A stretch of DNA of 64,000 nt, from NCBI RefSeq assembly GCF_947495565.1, contig NZ_CANLZM010000006.1, positions 62,001-126,000 on the forward strand, written 5' to 3'. This DNA is from an uncultured Pontibacter sp. Lineage in GTDB: Bacteria > Bacteroidota > Bacteroidia > Cytophagales > Hymenobacteraceae. The notes beneath the pieces are model-generated. The model made no database searches. It was not told the DNA's origin and saw nothing but the letters and a program-made list of their open reading frames with translations. Positions 27,488-36,250 of this stretch are shown piece after piece. The translations under genes and the position numbers were made by a program. Positions within the stretch are counted from its first letter, which is position 1. Each line of letters opens with the position of its first letter.

Positions 27488-29098
27488 ATGGTTGCTCTAG
27501 CTAAAAATCCGCTTGTATCAGTGGTTATACCATGTTATAACCATGGCAACCTGCTGCAGACGGCCTTGGATAGTGTATACCTGCAGTCTTACCCGCACAC
27601 AGAGATCATTATAATAGACGACGGCTCTACCGATAACACTAGGCAGATAGCAAAACAGAACCCAAGTATAATCTATCATTACCAAAACAACAAAGGGCCC
27701 TCTGCCGCCAGAAATACAGGCATACGCCTTAGCAAGGGCGATTTTTTAGTTTTTCTGGATGCCGATGACTACCTCTACCCAGACGCTATTGCCACCAACC
27801 TCACATACCTGCAGCAACAGGTGCAGTTAGCATTTGTCTCCGGCAGCCACGACAGAGTTTATGATGAAGAGAAGGTGTATTCAGAGGTAAGGGTCGTGCA
27901 CCGGCAGCATTATACACACCTTTTAAAAGGCAACTACATTGGCATGCATGCCACAGTTTTGTACAGGCGGCGCGTATTTGAGGAGTTCGAGTTTGACCCC
28001 AGCCTGAGAGGATGTGAGGAGTATGATTTGTATCTGAAAATAGCTCGAAAATACCCAGTACGGCACCACGCTGCAAAAATAGCTGCCTACCGGTTCCACC
28101 TTTCCAACAGCTCCAGAAATGTGCTCCTGATGCTAAAGACCGCCATAGAGGTACTCAGGCGACAAGAACACTTGCTGCAAAGCGACGAAGAGACAAAAGC
28201 GTACCAAGCAGGGGTGATGTCCTGGAAATATTACTACACCGAACAGCTCCTTGAAAAGCTGCAAAAGCAGCAATCCCTGGCATTACCCGAGTACTACAAC
28301 CTTTTAAAGTATGACCCCAGCCTCACCTTAAATAACATTCTTAACAGCTCCAGCACCGCAATCCTTATGAACCAGATGCTAAAACACATCCCTTCTAGCA
28401 GAGTCAGAAATAAGCTCAAGTCCCTCCTGTTTAAACAGCGCCTGCCTACACCCGGAAAAGTGAAAGTTGGCGATTTCAACAGGTACTTGCCGTTTAGTAC
28501 ACAGTTTGGCTACGACCGGGGCGGCCCCGTGGATCGCTACTACATTGAGAACTTCCTGGAGCAGGAAGCAAACTTTGTCAAAGGCCGAGTATTAGAAATT
28601 GGCGACAATGAGTACACCATGCGGTATGGGGGGGATAAAGTTATAAAGAGCGATGTTTTACATGTAAATGACAGTAACCCTACAGCTACACTAATTGGCG
28701 ACATCAGTCATGCGCCACAAATCCCCGACAACTCTTTTGACTGCCTCATCCTGACGCAAACCTTACACCTGATCTACGATTTCAGGGGAGCGCTGCAAAC
28801 TTGCTACCGCATATTAAAGCCAGGAGGCGCACTTCTGCTCACGGTGCCTTACATCACCCCTATCGATTACGGGGAATGGGAAGATACATGGTATTGGTCT
28901 TTTACAGACAAAGCACTTAAACGGCTGATGCAGGAGATGTTTCCTGGGGACACAGCAGAGATCACACCCTACGGAAACGTGTTTACGGCAACCGCATTTC
29001 TATACGGCATGGGGCTACAAGAGGTACCCCTTGACAAGCTGAAGTACAACGACCCACATTATCAGGTAACCATAACCGTGAAGGCCATTAAAAATTGA
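27488..29098 (+). CDS. Fusion of GT2 glycosyltransferase and SAM-dependent methyltransferase
   Basis: A 536-residue two-domain protein. Residues about 9-230 are a GT2 domain (VSVVIPCYNHGNLLQTALDS, IIIDDGSTDNT, FLDADDYLYPDA). After a helical linker, residues about 340-536 look like a class I methyltransferase: VLEIGDNEYTMRYGG in place of the usual GxGxG loop, then FDCLILTQTLHLIYD and ILKPGGALLLTVPY. Fusions of this sort occur in polysaccharide loci and may couple sugar transfer with methylation of the sugar or chain end. Its TGA stop overlaps the TTG start of the deacetylase gene. That the fusion caps the glycan read by the Wzt domain is inference. Confidence 0.87.
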   Translation: MVALAKNPLVSVVIPCYNHGNLLQTALDSVYLQSYPHTEIIIIDDGSTDNTRQIAKQNPSIIYHYQNNKGPSAARNTGIRLSKGDFLVFLDADDYLYPDAIATNLTYLQQQVQLAFVSGSHDRVYDEEKVYSEVRVVHRQHYTHLLKGNYIGMHATVLYRRRVFEEFEFDPSLRGCEEYDLYLKIARKYPVRHHAAKIAAYRFHLSNSSRNVLLMLKTAIEVLRRQEHLLQSDEETKAYQAGVMSWKYYYTEQLLEKLQKQQSLALPEYYNLLKYDPSLTLNNILNSSSTAILMNQMLKHIPSSRVRNKLKSLLFKQRLPTPGKVKVGDFNRYLPFSTQFGYDRGGPVDRYYIENFLEQEANFVKGRVLEIGDNEYTMRYGGDKVIKSDVLHVNDSNPTATLIGDISHAPQIPDNSFDCLILTQTLHLIYDFRGALQTCYRILKPGGALLLTVPYITPIDYGEWEDTWYWSFTDKALKRLMQEMFPGDTAEITPYGNVFTATAFLYGMGLQEVPLDKLKYNDPHYQVTITVKAIKN

Positions 29099-30114
29099 TA
29101 AGGCGCCTCTTAAATAACGTGAAGAAACAGCTTGAGCCCAAGGCGTTGGTGCTGATGTATCACCGTATAGCAGAGTTGGAGCCAGACATTTGGAGATTAG
29201 CCGTAAACCCTGAAAACTTTGAGGAGCATCTTCGGTTGCTGCAAAGAAAATGGCATGTGGTTCCCTTGGCTGAACTGGCTAAAAACCTTAAGGCTAAGAA
29301 GTTACGCAACAAAAGCATAGCGCTCACCTTTGACGATGGCTACGTTGATAACTTCTTACATGCCAAGCCACTGCTAGAGAAGTATAAGTTGCCAGCCACA
29401 TTCTTTATCAGCTCAGGAAACATAGGTAATCAAGCAGAATTCTGGTGGGATGAATTAGAGCGTATCATACTACATTCTGAACAGCTTCCCTTTATTTTCG
29501 ACATGCAGTTGGAGGGCATTCACGTTTTTATGAACCTTACAGCCGAATATTTTCTTACAGAAAGTATAAAAGCCAACCACCGGCAGTGGAAAGCATACGT
29601 ACAGCCTCCTCCTACTGCCAGGGCAATGCTATTCCTGAAAGTATGGGAAACTCTAAGACCATTGCCCCACACCATTCAGCAGAAGCACATTTCAGAGATA
29701 CGGGATTGGTCAGGCCAAACTTGTACTACCCTCAGACCCCTCTGCCACAGTATGACCCTGCAACAGGCATTTGCACTCGTCAACAGCAGCTTAGTTGATC
29801 TTGGAGCTCATACCGTATCGCACCCAGACCTTGCTGCGCACAGCAAAACAGTGCAGCAGCAGGAGATACTGCAGAATAAGAAGTTTCTAGAGGAAGTATC
29901 AACTGATAGGATAAATTTGCTAGCATACCCCTACGGAAGCTACACCCCTGACACGATGGCAGTGGCAAAAGAAACTGGCTTTACGGCTGCTTTCACAACA
30001 GATAGCAGGCCAATTAAGTCAGGTTCTGAGCCTTACAGATTGGGAAGGTTTCTCATAGAAAATTGGACAGGAGATGAACTTGACCAGCACCTGAAGCAGT
30101 GGCTGAAAATGTAG
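29095..30114 (+). CDS. Polysaccharide deacetylase (NodB homology domain)
   Basis: A 339-residue enzyme of carbohydrate esterase family 4 type. The metal motif begins with ALTFDDGYVDN (two Asp) near residues 78-88, and the His pair is in GAHTVSHPDLAAH. LAYPYGSYTPD in the last third matches the conserved motif 3 region. A large insertion (about 135-235) separates the motifs. The start is TTG at 29095 and overlaps the preceding TGA as TTGA, indicating coupled translation. The family removes N- or O-acetyl groups from glycans; here it probably acts on the polysaccharide of this locus. No signal peptide is evident. Confidence 0.88.
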   Translation: MIRRLLNNVKKQLEPKALVLMYHRIAELEPDIWRLAVNPENFEEHLRLLQRKWHVVPLAELAKNLKAKKLRNKSIALTFDDGYVDNFLHAKPLLEKYKLPATFFISSGNIGNQAEFWWDELERIILHSEQLPFIFDMQLEGIHVFMNLTAEYFLTESIKANHRQWKAYVQPPPTARAMLFLKVWETLRPLPHTIQQKHISEIRDWSGQTCTTLRPLCHSMTLQQAFALVNSSLVDLGAHTVSHPDLAAHSKTVQQQEILQNKKFLEEVSTDRINLLAYPYGSYTPDTMAVAKETGFTAAFTTDSRPIKSGSEPYRLGRFLIENWTGDELDQHLKQWLKM

Positions 30115-30161
30115 CCATTCAACTAGAAAAAGCCTGTAATTTAATAAGTATAACAAGTGCT

Positions 30162-31193
30162 ATGGAAAGAATCCCTACTTCCCCCCCTTTAATCCCCCCA
30201 CTTGCGCCATCGCCAGACCGCCCGCAGTGGTCGGTTATGATACCTGTCTATAATTGCGCAGAGTTTTTGCCTTATACAATAGAGAGCGTGCTGGCGCAGA
30301 ACTATCCTGTAAAAGCAATGCAGATTGAAGTGGTAGACGATGGCAGCACCGACGCCGATGTGGAGAAAATAGTGCAGGAGGTTGGCAAAGGCAGCGTGAG
30401 CTATTACAGACAGCCGCAAAACGTAGGCAGCCTCCGCAATTTTGAAACCTGCATCAACAGAGCGCAAGGGCATTTTGTCCATCTACTTCATGGCGATGAC
30501 CGCGTGAGAGACGGGTACTACAGAGCGATGCAGAAACTTTTCGAAGACTTCCCAGAAGCTGGTGCCGCTTTCTGCAGGCACTACCATATTGATGAGCAAA
30601 ACAGTATCATCTCTAAAAATGTGAGGGATGACAACCCACAGCGTGGCCTCCTGGACAACTGGCTGCTTCGTATCAGTGAGAAACAGCATATTCAGTACGC
30701 TACCATAGCTGTGAAGCGTGAAGTGTACGAAAAGCTGGGCTCTTTTTACGGACTAACTTACGGGGAGGATTGGGAAATGTGGGTGCGCATAGCAAAGCAT
30801 TACCCGGTAGCCTATACTTCGCAGGTGCTGGCAGAATACAGAAAGCACACAAATTCCATATCAGGAGTTAAGTTTCTAACAGGAGAATATTTAGAAGATG
30901 CGGCCCATCTGTTTCAGCTTATTCAGCAACATTTGCCACCAGAGCACCGGAAGCAGATATTAAGAAAAGCCCAGAAGAACTTTGCGAACTATGGTATAAA
31001 CATCGCACACAGCCTCTGGCAGAAAACCGGAAACAGAACGTATGTGGAAGCAAACCTGCGCAAGGCTTTAAACATGCACATAGATGCAAAAATATGCTAC
31101 AAAGCAGCCAAAATAGTTGCTAAAATGGCCTTGCATGATCTAAAAATAAAGCCACATGCCCCCGAAAGGGCTACGGGCAAAGCATACACTTAA
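30162..31193 (+). CDS. Family 2 glycosyltransferase
   Basis: A GT2 enzyme of 343 residues if the ATG at 30162 is used. An upstream GTG at 30099 is in frame but overlaps the deacetylase gene and adds a stretch unlike GT2 proteins. The GT-A domain begins at WSVMIPVYNCAEFLPY, with EVVDDGSTDAD and the LLHGDDRVRDGYY metal motif, and TYGEDWEMWVRIA later. The first codons (about 30176-30203) encode a Pro-rich PTSPPLIPPLAPSP stretch made from C-run DNA that resembles the intergenic repeats near 60.3-60.6 kb, so the N-terminus may derive from a repeat insertion. Last gene of the export operon. Confidence 0.85.
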   Translation: MERIPTSPPLIPPLAPSPDRPQWSVMIPVYNCAEFLPYTIESVLAQNYPVKAMQIEVVDDGSTDADVEKIVQEVGKGSVSYYRQPQNVGSLRNFETCINRAQGHFVHLLHGDDRVRDGYYRAMQKLFEDFPEAGAAFCRHYHIDEQNSIISKNVRDDNPQRGLLDNWLLRISEKQHIQYATIAVKREVYEKLGSFYGLTYGEDWEMWVRIAKHYPVAYTSQVLAEYRKHTNSISGVKFLTGEYLEDAAHLFQLIQQHLPPEHRKQILRKAQKNFANYGINIAHSLWQKTGNRTYVEANLRKALNMHIDAKICYKAAKIVAKMALHDLKIKPHAPERATGKAYT

Positions 31194-31195
31194 GT

Positions 31196-32200
31196 TTAAT
31201 AATGCCGCTCCAGAAAGCGCAGCACATCCGCATCATTCTTAGCATGATATATCTCAGCACCGGATAAGGCAGGAAAAATAGAATTAAACTCATTATACCT
31301 GTGCTCGTGTCCGCGTTTGGAAAGTATAATGTTTTTGCCACCAAAATAGCTTGCTAACGCTGCAGTACCTCCGTGCACCGACAAAAAATGATCGCAGTTG
31401 GCGTACAGCATTAACTGAAAGTGATTGTAATTATTTGCTCTGCCCTTATTTTCCTGGTATAAATCTTCAGCTAAAATAACCTCAGGGTAATATTTGCGAA
31501 TAAACGTCGCTTCTCTCAGCTCCAGAATTTCACTGTTATCCATCACAATATAGTCAGCGCCTGGCCGGTTATACACCACCTGATACTTATCGCCATACTT
31601 ATCCAGAATTTTATCGAGCATAGAGACGCTAAAAAAGTTGATTGGCCCCTTGCCCCACTCTGTATTATACTTATTGGCAATTATCAGCAGCGGTTTGCCA
31701 AACACAAAATGTTTATTTTTATAATGCTCCTTTAAAGGCACCTTTGCCCACTTGTTAAAGGAAACAGTGGGGCAATGATACATATTTGGTACTTCATAAG
31801 TATCCCTTGGAAGCTGATCAACTCTGGTATTATACTTTTCCTCATGCTGCTCACTGAAGAAGTATAGCTCTTTGGTGTATTTTGAAGAGATGGTTTTGCC
31901 AAGTGTGCCGTTAAGGTGGTGCCAATAAGCAAAAGGCAGTACAAATGTCAACTCCTGCTGAAACTCCTGGCAGTACTCTATCTCTTTATACTTGCTTTTC
32001 AGCACATAGTCGTTAATGCAATACTTTGTCTGCTTCATCCTGGCATAAGAGTTCTTCCAAACAAAAAACTCGGGCGTGCCATAGCTAAAAGAACCTTCAA
32101 GCCTTCTTTTTACCCTCTGAAAAAAAGATATCTTATTGTAACCGGCCGATGTGATATATCGCTGCCTGCTATAATCAGCAACTCTTTTAACTGCCTCCAT
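31196..32200 (-). CDS. Hypothetical protein at the edge of the polysaccharide locus, possible glycosyltransferase
   Basis: A 334-residue soluble protein without signal peptide or membrane helices. It is rich in Tyr, Lys and Asn. I do not recognise a family with certainty. The C-terminal part includes CDHFLSVHGGTAALASYFGG and KNIILSKRGHEHRYNEF; a Ser-x-His-Gly-Gly loop followed by a small-residue helix resembles the donor-binding region of fucosyltransferase-like or GT61-like GT-B enzymes. It converges on the export operon with only 2 bp between stops, so it is part of the same locus but separately promoted. Glycan-related function is inference from position and this weak resemblance. Confidence 0.7.
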   Translation of the reverse strand: MEAVKRVADYSRQRYITSAGYNKISFFQRVKRRLEGSFSYGTPEFFVWKNSYARMKQTKYCINDYVLKSKYKEIEYCQEFQQELTFVLPFAYWHHLNGTLGKTISSKYTKELYFFSEQHEEKYNTRVDQLPRDTYEVPNMYHCPTVSFNKWAKVPLKEHYKNKHFVFGKPLLIIANKYNTEWGKGPINFFSVSMLDKILDKYGDKYQVVYNRPGADYIVMDNSEILELREATFIRKYYPEVILAEDLYQENKGRANNYNHFQLMLYANCDHFLSVHGGTAALASYFGGKNIILSKRGHEHRYNEFNSIFPALSGAEIYHAKNDADVLRFLERHY

Positions 32201-32422
32201 ATTCCCCTCTGATATGAATAATTGATTGTCAACTTTTAACGGCTAATAATTGAAAAAGTTAAAATTTATTAATATATGATCATATAAAATTATAAAATAT
32301 ATAATATATAAACCAAATAATATAACTTTAAATATAATTTTATTAAATGTAAAATTAGGGGTGAAAGCACTTATAGAGAGGGTGAATACAACTAAGGCGG
32401 AAAACAGAAGGCAATAAAAAAG
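32201..32422. other. Very AT-rich intergenic stretch
   Basis: About 220 bp, with 32220-32350 almost entirely A and T. It contains a 14-bp palindrome TATATGATCATATA at 32273-32286. It is the promoter side of the 31196-32200 gene. No gene or DnaA-box cluster was seen. Confidence 0.5.
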
Positions 32423-32455
32423 AAAAGGAACAGTATGATTTATACTGTTCCTTTT
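32423..32455 (-). terminator. Terminator of purK-purE
   Basis: A perfect 14-bp stem (AAAAGGAACAGTAT/ATACTGTTCCTTTT, 32423-32436 with 32442-32455) and 5-nt loop, about 25 bp past the purE stop. Its arms contain the AGTATA-type motif. Confidence 0.8.
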
Positions 32456-32480
32456 TCTCGAAAACTAAAGTTTATCTAAA

Positions 32481-33008
32481 TCAGTCCAAATCCCGGTCTC
32501 CTCTTTTCAGCTCATCCACAGATCGCATTACTTTATCTTTCAGGCTGATTTTATACTTCTCTAGCTTATCTGCCACGGTAGGGTTGTTAGTGCCGATAAT
32601 CTGAGCAGCAAGTATACCAGCATTTAGCGCACCATCTAAGGCAACCGTAGCAACAGGTACGCCACCCGGCATCTGCAGGATAGACAGCACAGAGTCCCAG
32701 CCATCGATGGAGTTAGATGACTTGACCGGCACACCGATAACAGGGATAGTGGTAACGGAAGCAACCATGCCCGGCAGATGCGCTGCGCCGCCTGCTCCGG
32801 CAATAATTACTTTTAAGCCGCGTTTTTTTGCGTTCTCAGCATACTCAAACATACGGTGCGGCGTGCGGTGCGCTGATACAATGGTCAGTTCAAAAGGCAC
32901 GCCCAGCGTTTCCAAGATTTCGGCGGCGGCATCCATTACCTTCAGGTCAGATTGGCTGCCCATTATAATGCCTACAAGCGGTTGTGTATTTCTAGTTTCT
33001 TCAGCCAT
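32481..33008 (-). CDS. purE: PurE, N5-carboxyaminoimidazole ribonucleotide mutase
   Basis: A 175-residue class I PurE. It has the nucleotide-binding GSQSDLKVMDAA near the N-terminus, the SAHRTPHRM motif with the catalytic-region His, and GGAAHLPGM. It converts N5-CAIR, made by PurK, to CAIR in purine synthesis. The start is 2 bp after the purK stop, so the pair is an operon transcribed leftward and closed by a hairpin terminator. Confidence 0.96.
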   Translation of the reverse strand: MAEETRNTQPLVGIIMGSQSDLKVMDAAAEILETLGVPFELTIVSAHRTPHRMFEYAENAKKRGLKVIIAGAGGAAHLPGMVASVTTIPVIGVPVKSSNSIDGWDSVLSILQMPGGVPVATVALDGALNAGILAAQIIGTNNPTVADKLEKYKISLKDKVMRSVDELKRGDRDLD

Positions 33009-33010
33009 AC

Positions 33011-34141
33011 TTATGCTTTTACTTTGATAACGTCTTTTACCGACGCAGCTCTTTGCTGCGCTTCTTCTATGGTTTGGCCTAGCACGGTAATGTGTCCCAT
33101 TTTACGGGCAGGTCTTGTGTATTTTTTACCATACAAATGGATATACACGCCCGGAACAGCCAGTGCCTCCTGCAGCCCTTCGTACGCGGCCTCGCCATCG
33201 TAGCCGGGCTCGCCCAGCAGGTTCAGCATCACCGCTGCACTCTGAATATCAGTGGCGCCCAGTGGCAGGTTGAGTATGGCGCGCAGGTGCTGCTCGTACT
33301 GCGAGGTATAGTTTGCTTTTATAGTGTGGTGCCCGGAATTATGCGGACGCGGTGCCACCTCGTTCACCAGAATCTGCCCATCTTTGGTCAGAAACATTTC
33401 TACGGCAAGTATGCCCACCATGTCAAAGGCTTCAATAACACGGGTAGCAATCTCGATGGCGTGGCGCTGTAGTTTGTAAGGCACGTTGGCCGGCGCGAAA
33501 AGCGAATCTACCAGGTTGTGCTCCGGATGGAAGCTCAGCTCTACTACCGGAAAAGCCGTTACCTCGCCGTTGGCATTGCGGGCCACAATCACGGATATTT
33601 CCTTCTCAAAATCCACCAGTTTCTCCAGCACAGTCGGCTCCTCGAAAGCTTTGCCTAAATCGGCCTCCCCGGTTAAGCGCGTAACACCGCGGCCATCATA
33701 GCCTTCGCGGCGCAGCTTCTGGAACGCCGGCAGGAAATCTATACTTTGCGCTAGCTCCTGCCTGTCTTTCAGAAGTATAAAATCTGAGGTCGGGATGTTG
33801 TGCTGGCGGTAAAATTCCTTTTGTAAGCCCTTGTCCTGAATGGTACGCACGGTTTTGGCATCCGGGTATACTTTTACGCCCTCCTGCTCCAGTTTCTCCA
33901 GCGCATCGGCGTTTACGTGCTCAATCTCGATGGTGAGGATGTCGCAGTTCTGGCCGAACTCATACACCGTATCATAATCGCGAAAGCTGCCCACGTAAAA
34001 TTCGTTGCAGATATCTTTGCAGGGTGCGTTCTCGTCGGGGTCCAGCACCAGGGTATAGAGGTTAAAATCTAGCCCGGCCTGCATCAGCATGCGCCCTAAC
34101 TGTCCGCCGCCAAGTATGCCCAGCTTTACTTCTCCTTTCAT
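33011..34141 (-). CDS. purK: PurK, 5-(carboxyamino)imidazole ribonucleotide synthase
   Basis: A 376-residue ATP-grasp enzyme. The N-terminus LGILGGGQLGRMLMQAG is diagnostic for PurK. The ATP-grasp core includes KLRREGYDGRGV and VLEKLVDFEKEISVI, and the end of the core has NEVAPRPHNSGHHT. It carboxylates AIR with ATP and bicarbonate to N5-CAIR, the substrate of PurE encoded next. Divergent from marC, with 248 bp between them. Confidence 0.97.
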   Translation of the reverse strand: MKGEVKLGILGGGQLGRMLMQAGLDFNLYTLVLDPDENAPCKDICNEFYVGSFRDYDTVYEFGQNCDILTIEIEHVNADALEKLEQEGVKVYPDAKTVRTIQDKGLQKEFYRQHNIPTSDFILLKDRQELAQSIDFLPAFQKLRREGYDGRGVTRLTGEADLGKAFEEPTVLEKLVDFEKEISVIVARNANGEVTAFPVVELSFHPEHNLVDSLFAPANVPYKLQRHAIEIATRVIEAFDMVGILAVEMFLTKDGQILVNEVAPRPHNSGHHTIKANYTSQYEQHLRAILNLPLGATDIQSAAVMLNLLGEPGYDGEAAYEGLQEALAVPGVYIHLYGKKYTRPARKMGHITVLGQTIEEAQQRAASVKDVIKVKA

Positions 34142-34326
34142 GTAGTGTAACGGTTTGGTTGATCTATCCTCAAAAATAAGGATTCTGAACGGAGTCGGAA
34201 GACAAAAGTCTTAAGTTCTGCATGTTTTCTGGTGCAATTCATACTTTACCAGCAAGATAGGCACTAGGCATGTACCGAAAATAGCACTGTGCTAAACTTT
34301 TTTACCACCTCCTGCGCAAATTTACG

Positions 34327-34357
34327 TTGTAGATGCATTTTTAAACTTCTATATTTA
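34327..34357 (+). promoter_or_regulatory. Probable promoter of marC-family gene
   Basis: TTG (34327-34329), 20 bp, then TATATTTA (34350-34357), seven of eight matches to the TANNTTTG -7 element, 32 bp before the ATG. Confidence 0.45.
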
Positions 34358-34389
34358 AAGCTACACCTTACTCGAGCCATACCTTATAC

Positions 34390-35010
34390 ATGGAAATCAT
34401 ACTTGCCACTTTCTCTGCCCTGTTCTCTGTTGTTAACCCTTTCGGGGCGATGCCTGTTTTTCTAACGCTAACCCAAGACGATACGCCAGCTTATAGAAAT
34501 CAGCAGGCCCTGAAGGCTTGTCTGTATATGGTGGGTATTCTGGCGGTGTTTTTTCTGGCGGGGCAGTACGTGCTTAACTTTTTCGGCATCCGTATTCATG
34601 ATTTGCGCATTGCCGGTGGTTTGATGATTATGCGGGCAGGTTTTGAGTTGCTTACGCCGGGTGCCAGTAAAAAGAAAATTTCGCCGGATGTGGTGGAGGA
34701 AGGGCAGCTGAAAGAAGACATTTCGTTTACGCCGCTGGCCATGCCTATGCTTTCCGGCCCAGGTGCCATTGCCGTGAGTATAGGCTTGTTTACCACTTCC
34801 CTTTCTTACCTGGATATGGTGATGATTCTTGTTGGCATTTTGCTTCTGGCAGCCGTTTCATACATTATTCTGCGCTTCTCGCACCAGCTAACGCGCTATA
34901 TGGGCAAGGCAGGTCTGGCAGCACTGTCCCGAATTATGGGTTTTATAGTGCTCTCTATTGGCGTTAATTTTATCGTGTCGGCGCTTACAGCGTTATTTTT
35001 CACAGAGTAG
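34390..35010 (+). CDS. MarC family integral membrane protein
   Basis: A 206-residue inner-membrane protein with six hydrophobic segments. It starts MEIILATFSALFSVVNPFGAMPVFLTLT, where the NPFGAMPVF motif is the family hallmark, repeated in inverted form as MLSGPGAIAVSIGLF. The MarC family (UPF0056) was once linked to multiple antibiotic resistance in E. coli, but that link was not supported; some members resemble small amino-acid transporters. Function here is unknown. Own promoter; the RDD gene begins about 200 bp later. Confidence 0.9.
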   Translation: MEIILATFSALFSVVNPFGAMPVFLTLTQDDTPAYRNQQALKACLYMVGILAVFFLAGQYVLNFFGIRIHDLRIAGGLMIMRAGFELLTPGASKKKISPDVVEEGQLKEDISFTPLAMPMLSGPGAIAVSIGLFTTSLSYLDMVMILVGILLLAAVSYIILRFSHQLTRYMGKAGLAALSRIMGFIVLSIGVNFIVSALTALFFTE

Positions 35011-35216
35011 GAACAACCTTTCTTATAGCAGATAGAGTTAAGCCCTATAAATTGAGCTTATAATACCTGCAAACACTGCCTGCTGGCACCGCCTCCAATA
35101 CTTAATACATCACACAAAAGAAGCCATACTTGGGAAGCTGTCTGCAAACGTGGGCGGCTTTTTTGTTGCAGGAGTCCCCCGGATGTTGTATCATCGCTGC
35201 CAAGAATAATTTACGC

Positions 35217-35690
35217 ATGCAGCTTTATCAAAACGAAGAGGAAAACACACCGGTTGCCCTGGAATATGCCAGCTTCTGGAAACGTATGGCGGCAATTTTC
35301 ACAGATGCCCTTATTATTTCCTTTTTCATGAATCTGTTTATACTGCCCATTGCAGGCATCGACAATATACCGGAGATAACCGATGTAGAAGGCCGCCTGA
35401 AGATTCAGGGAATTGCGGCTTTTATAGGCTGGCTATACTATGCCGGCTTTGAGAGCTCTGCCCGACAGGCCACTTTAGGCAAGCAGCTTTTCGGCATTTT
35501 TGTTACAGATACCTACGGGTACCGCATTACGTTTGCGCGGGCTTCTGGGCGGTACTTCGGTAAAATGCTGTCGGGGCTTATCCTGCTGATCGGTTACGTG
35601 ATGGCTGCCTTTACCGAGCGCCGCCAAGCACTGCACGATAAACTGGCCGATACGCTTGTGCTGCAGCACCCAGGCAACAGCCCCGAATAG
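35217..35690 (+). CDS. RDD family membrane protein
   Basis: A 157-residue membrane protein using the ATG at 35217; the open frame extends further up but without a plausible start. The RDD domain begins at ASFWKRMAAIFTDALIISFF (Arg-Asp pattern in helix 1). It continues with ATLGKQLFGIFVTDTYG and ends in HDKLADTLVLQ, all typical of the family. RDD proteins have three or four membrane helices and uncertain roles; some are linked to ion exchange. A shorter RDD paralogue is encoded 117 bp downstream. Confidence 0.85.
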   Translation: MQLYQNEEENTPVALEYASFWKRMAAIFTDALIISFFMNLFILPIAGIDNIPEITDVEGRLKIQGIAAFIGWLYYAGFESSARQATLGKQLFGIFVTDTYGYRITFARASGRYFGKMLSGLILLIGYVMAAFTERRQALHDKLADTLVLQHPGNSPE

Positions 35691-35728
35691 CATACATAGC
35701 TGAAAAACAACGCATAAAATCACTTCTT

Positions 35729-35752
35729 AAAGTATAAATAAATCTATACTTT
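35729..35752. repeat. Inverted pair of the iterated motif (AAAGTATA-N8-TATACTTT)
   Basis: Perfect 8-bp arms (35729-35736 and 35745-35752) of the motif that is over-represented in this window, about 60 bp before the second RDD gene. Further copies follow at 35774 and 35793, so the gap between the RDD genes is packed with them. Confidence 0.5.
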
Positions 35753-35807
35753 GTAACTAAGGCGTTGTCTGCAAGTATAAAAAGGTGAATTCCGTGTTAT
35801 ACTACAT

Positions 35808-36239
35808 ATGCAGACTACTTATACCCAATCCAAAGACAAAACCGAACTTGCTGACCTTGGCACTCGCCTGATGGCTTTGTCGTTGGATGTACTGCTGCTG
35901 CTGACGCTGATTGGCATAGCCGATTTTTTTACGTTTAGCAGCGATGATGAAGCATTTCTTTTTAAACCTGAGCGGCTGCTGCACCTCGTGCTAGGCTGGC
36001 TATACTTTGCCGGGGCCGAAACCTGCCGCTGTCAGGGCACGCTGGGCAAATACCTCATGAACCTGCGCGTAACCGACTCCAAAGGAGACAGAATAGATTT
36101 CAGGGCTGCCACATTACGTTTCCTGGTTAAGCCAGTATCTGCTGTGCTTATTGTTTTGCGTTTCCTGGTCGGCTCAGACTACAGCTCCAGACGCCCCTTT
36201 CACGACAAACTGGCTGACACACAGGTTATAGTGCAGTAA
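35808..36239 (+). CDS. RDD family membrane protein (paralogue)
   Basis: A 143-residue membrane protein. The RDD pattern is seen in LGTRLMALSLDVLLLLTLIG, GTLGKYLMNLRVTDSKGD and the ending FHDKLADTQVIV, which align with the same positions of the preceding RDD protein. Likely a tandem duplicate that has diverged strongly. Its stop lies 11 bp from the end of the convergent DUF389 gene. Function unknown. Confidence 0.84.
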   Translation: MQTTYTQSKDKTELADLGTRLMALSLDVLLLLTLIGIADFFTFSSDDEAFLFKPERLLHLVLGWLYFAGAETCRCQGTLGKYLMNLRVTDSKGDRIDFRAATLRFLVKPVSAVLIVLRFLVGSDYSSRRPFHDKLADTQVIVQ

Positions 36240-36250
36240 ATTAGCAGCGG

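Noticed and set aside
32220-32350. AT-rich tract as a replication origin
   Set aside because: No cluster of DnaA boxes and no dnaA, dnaN or gidA gene nearby; the tract is more likely a promoter region.
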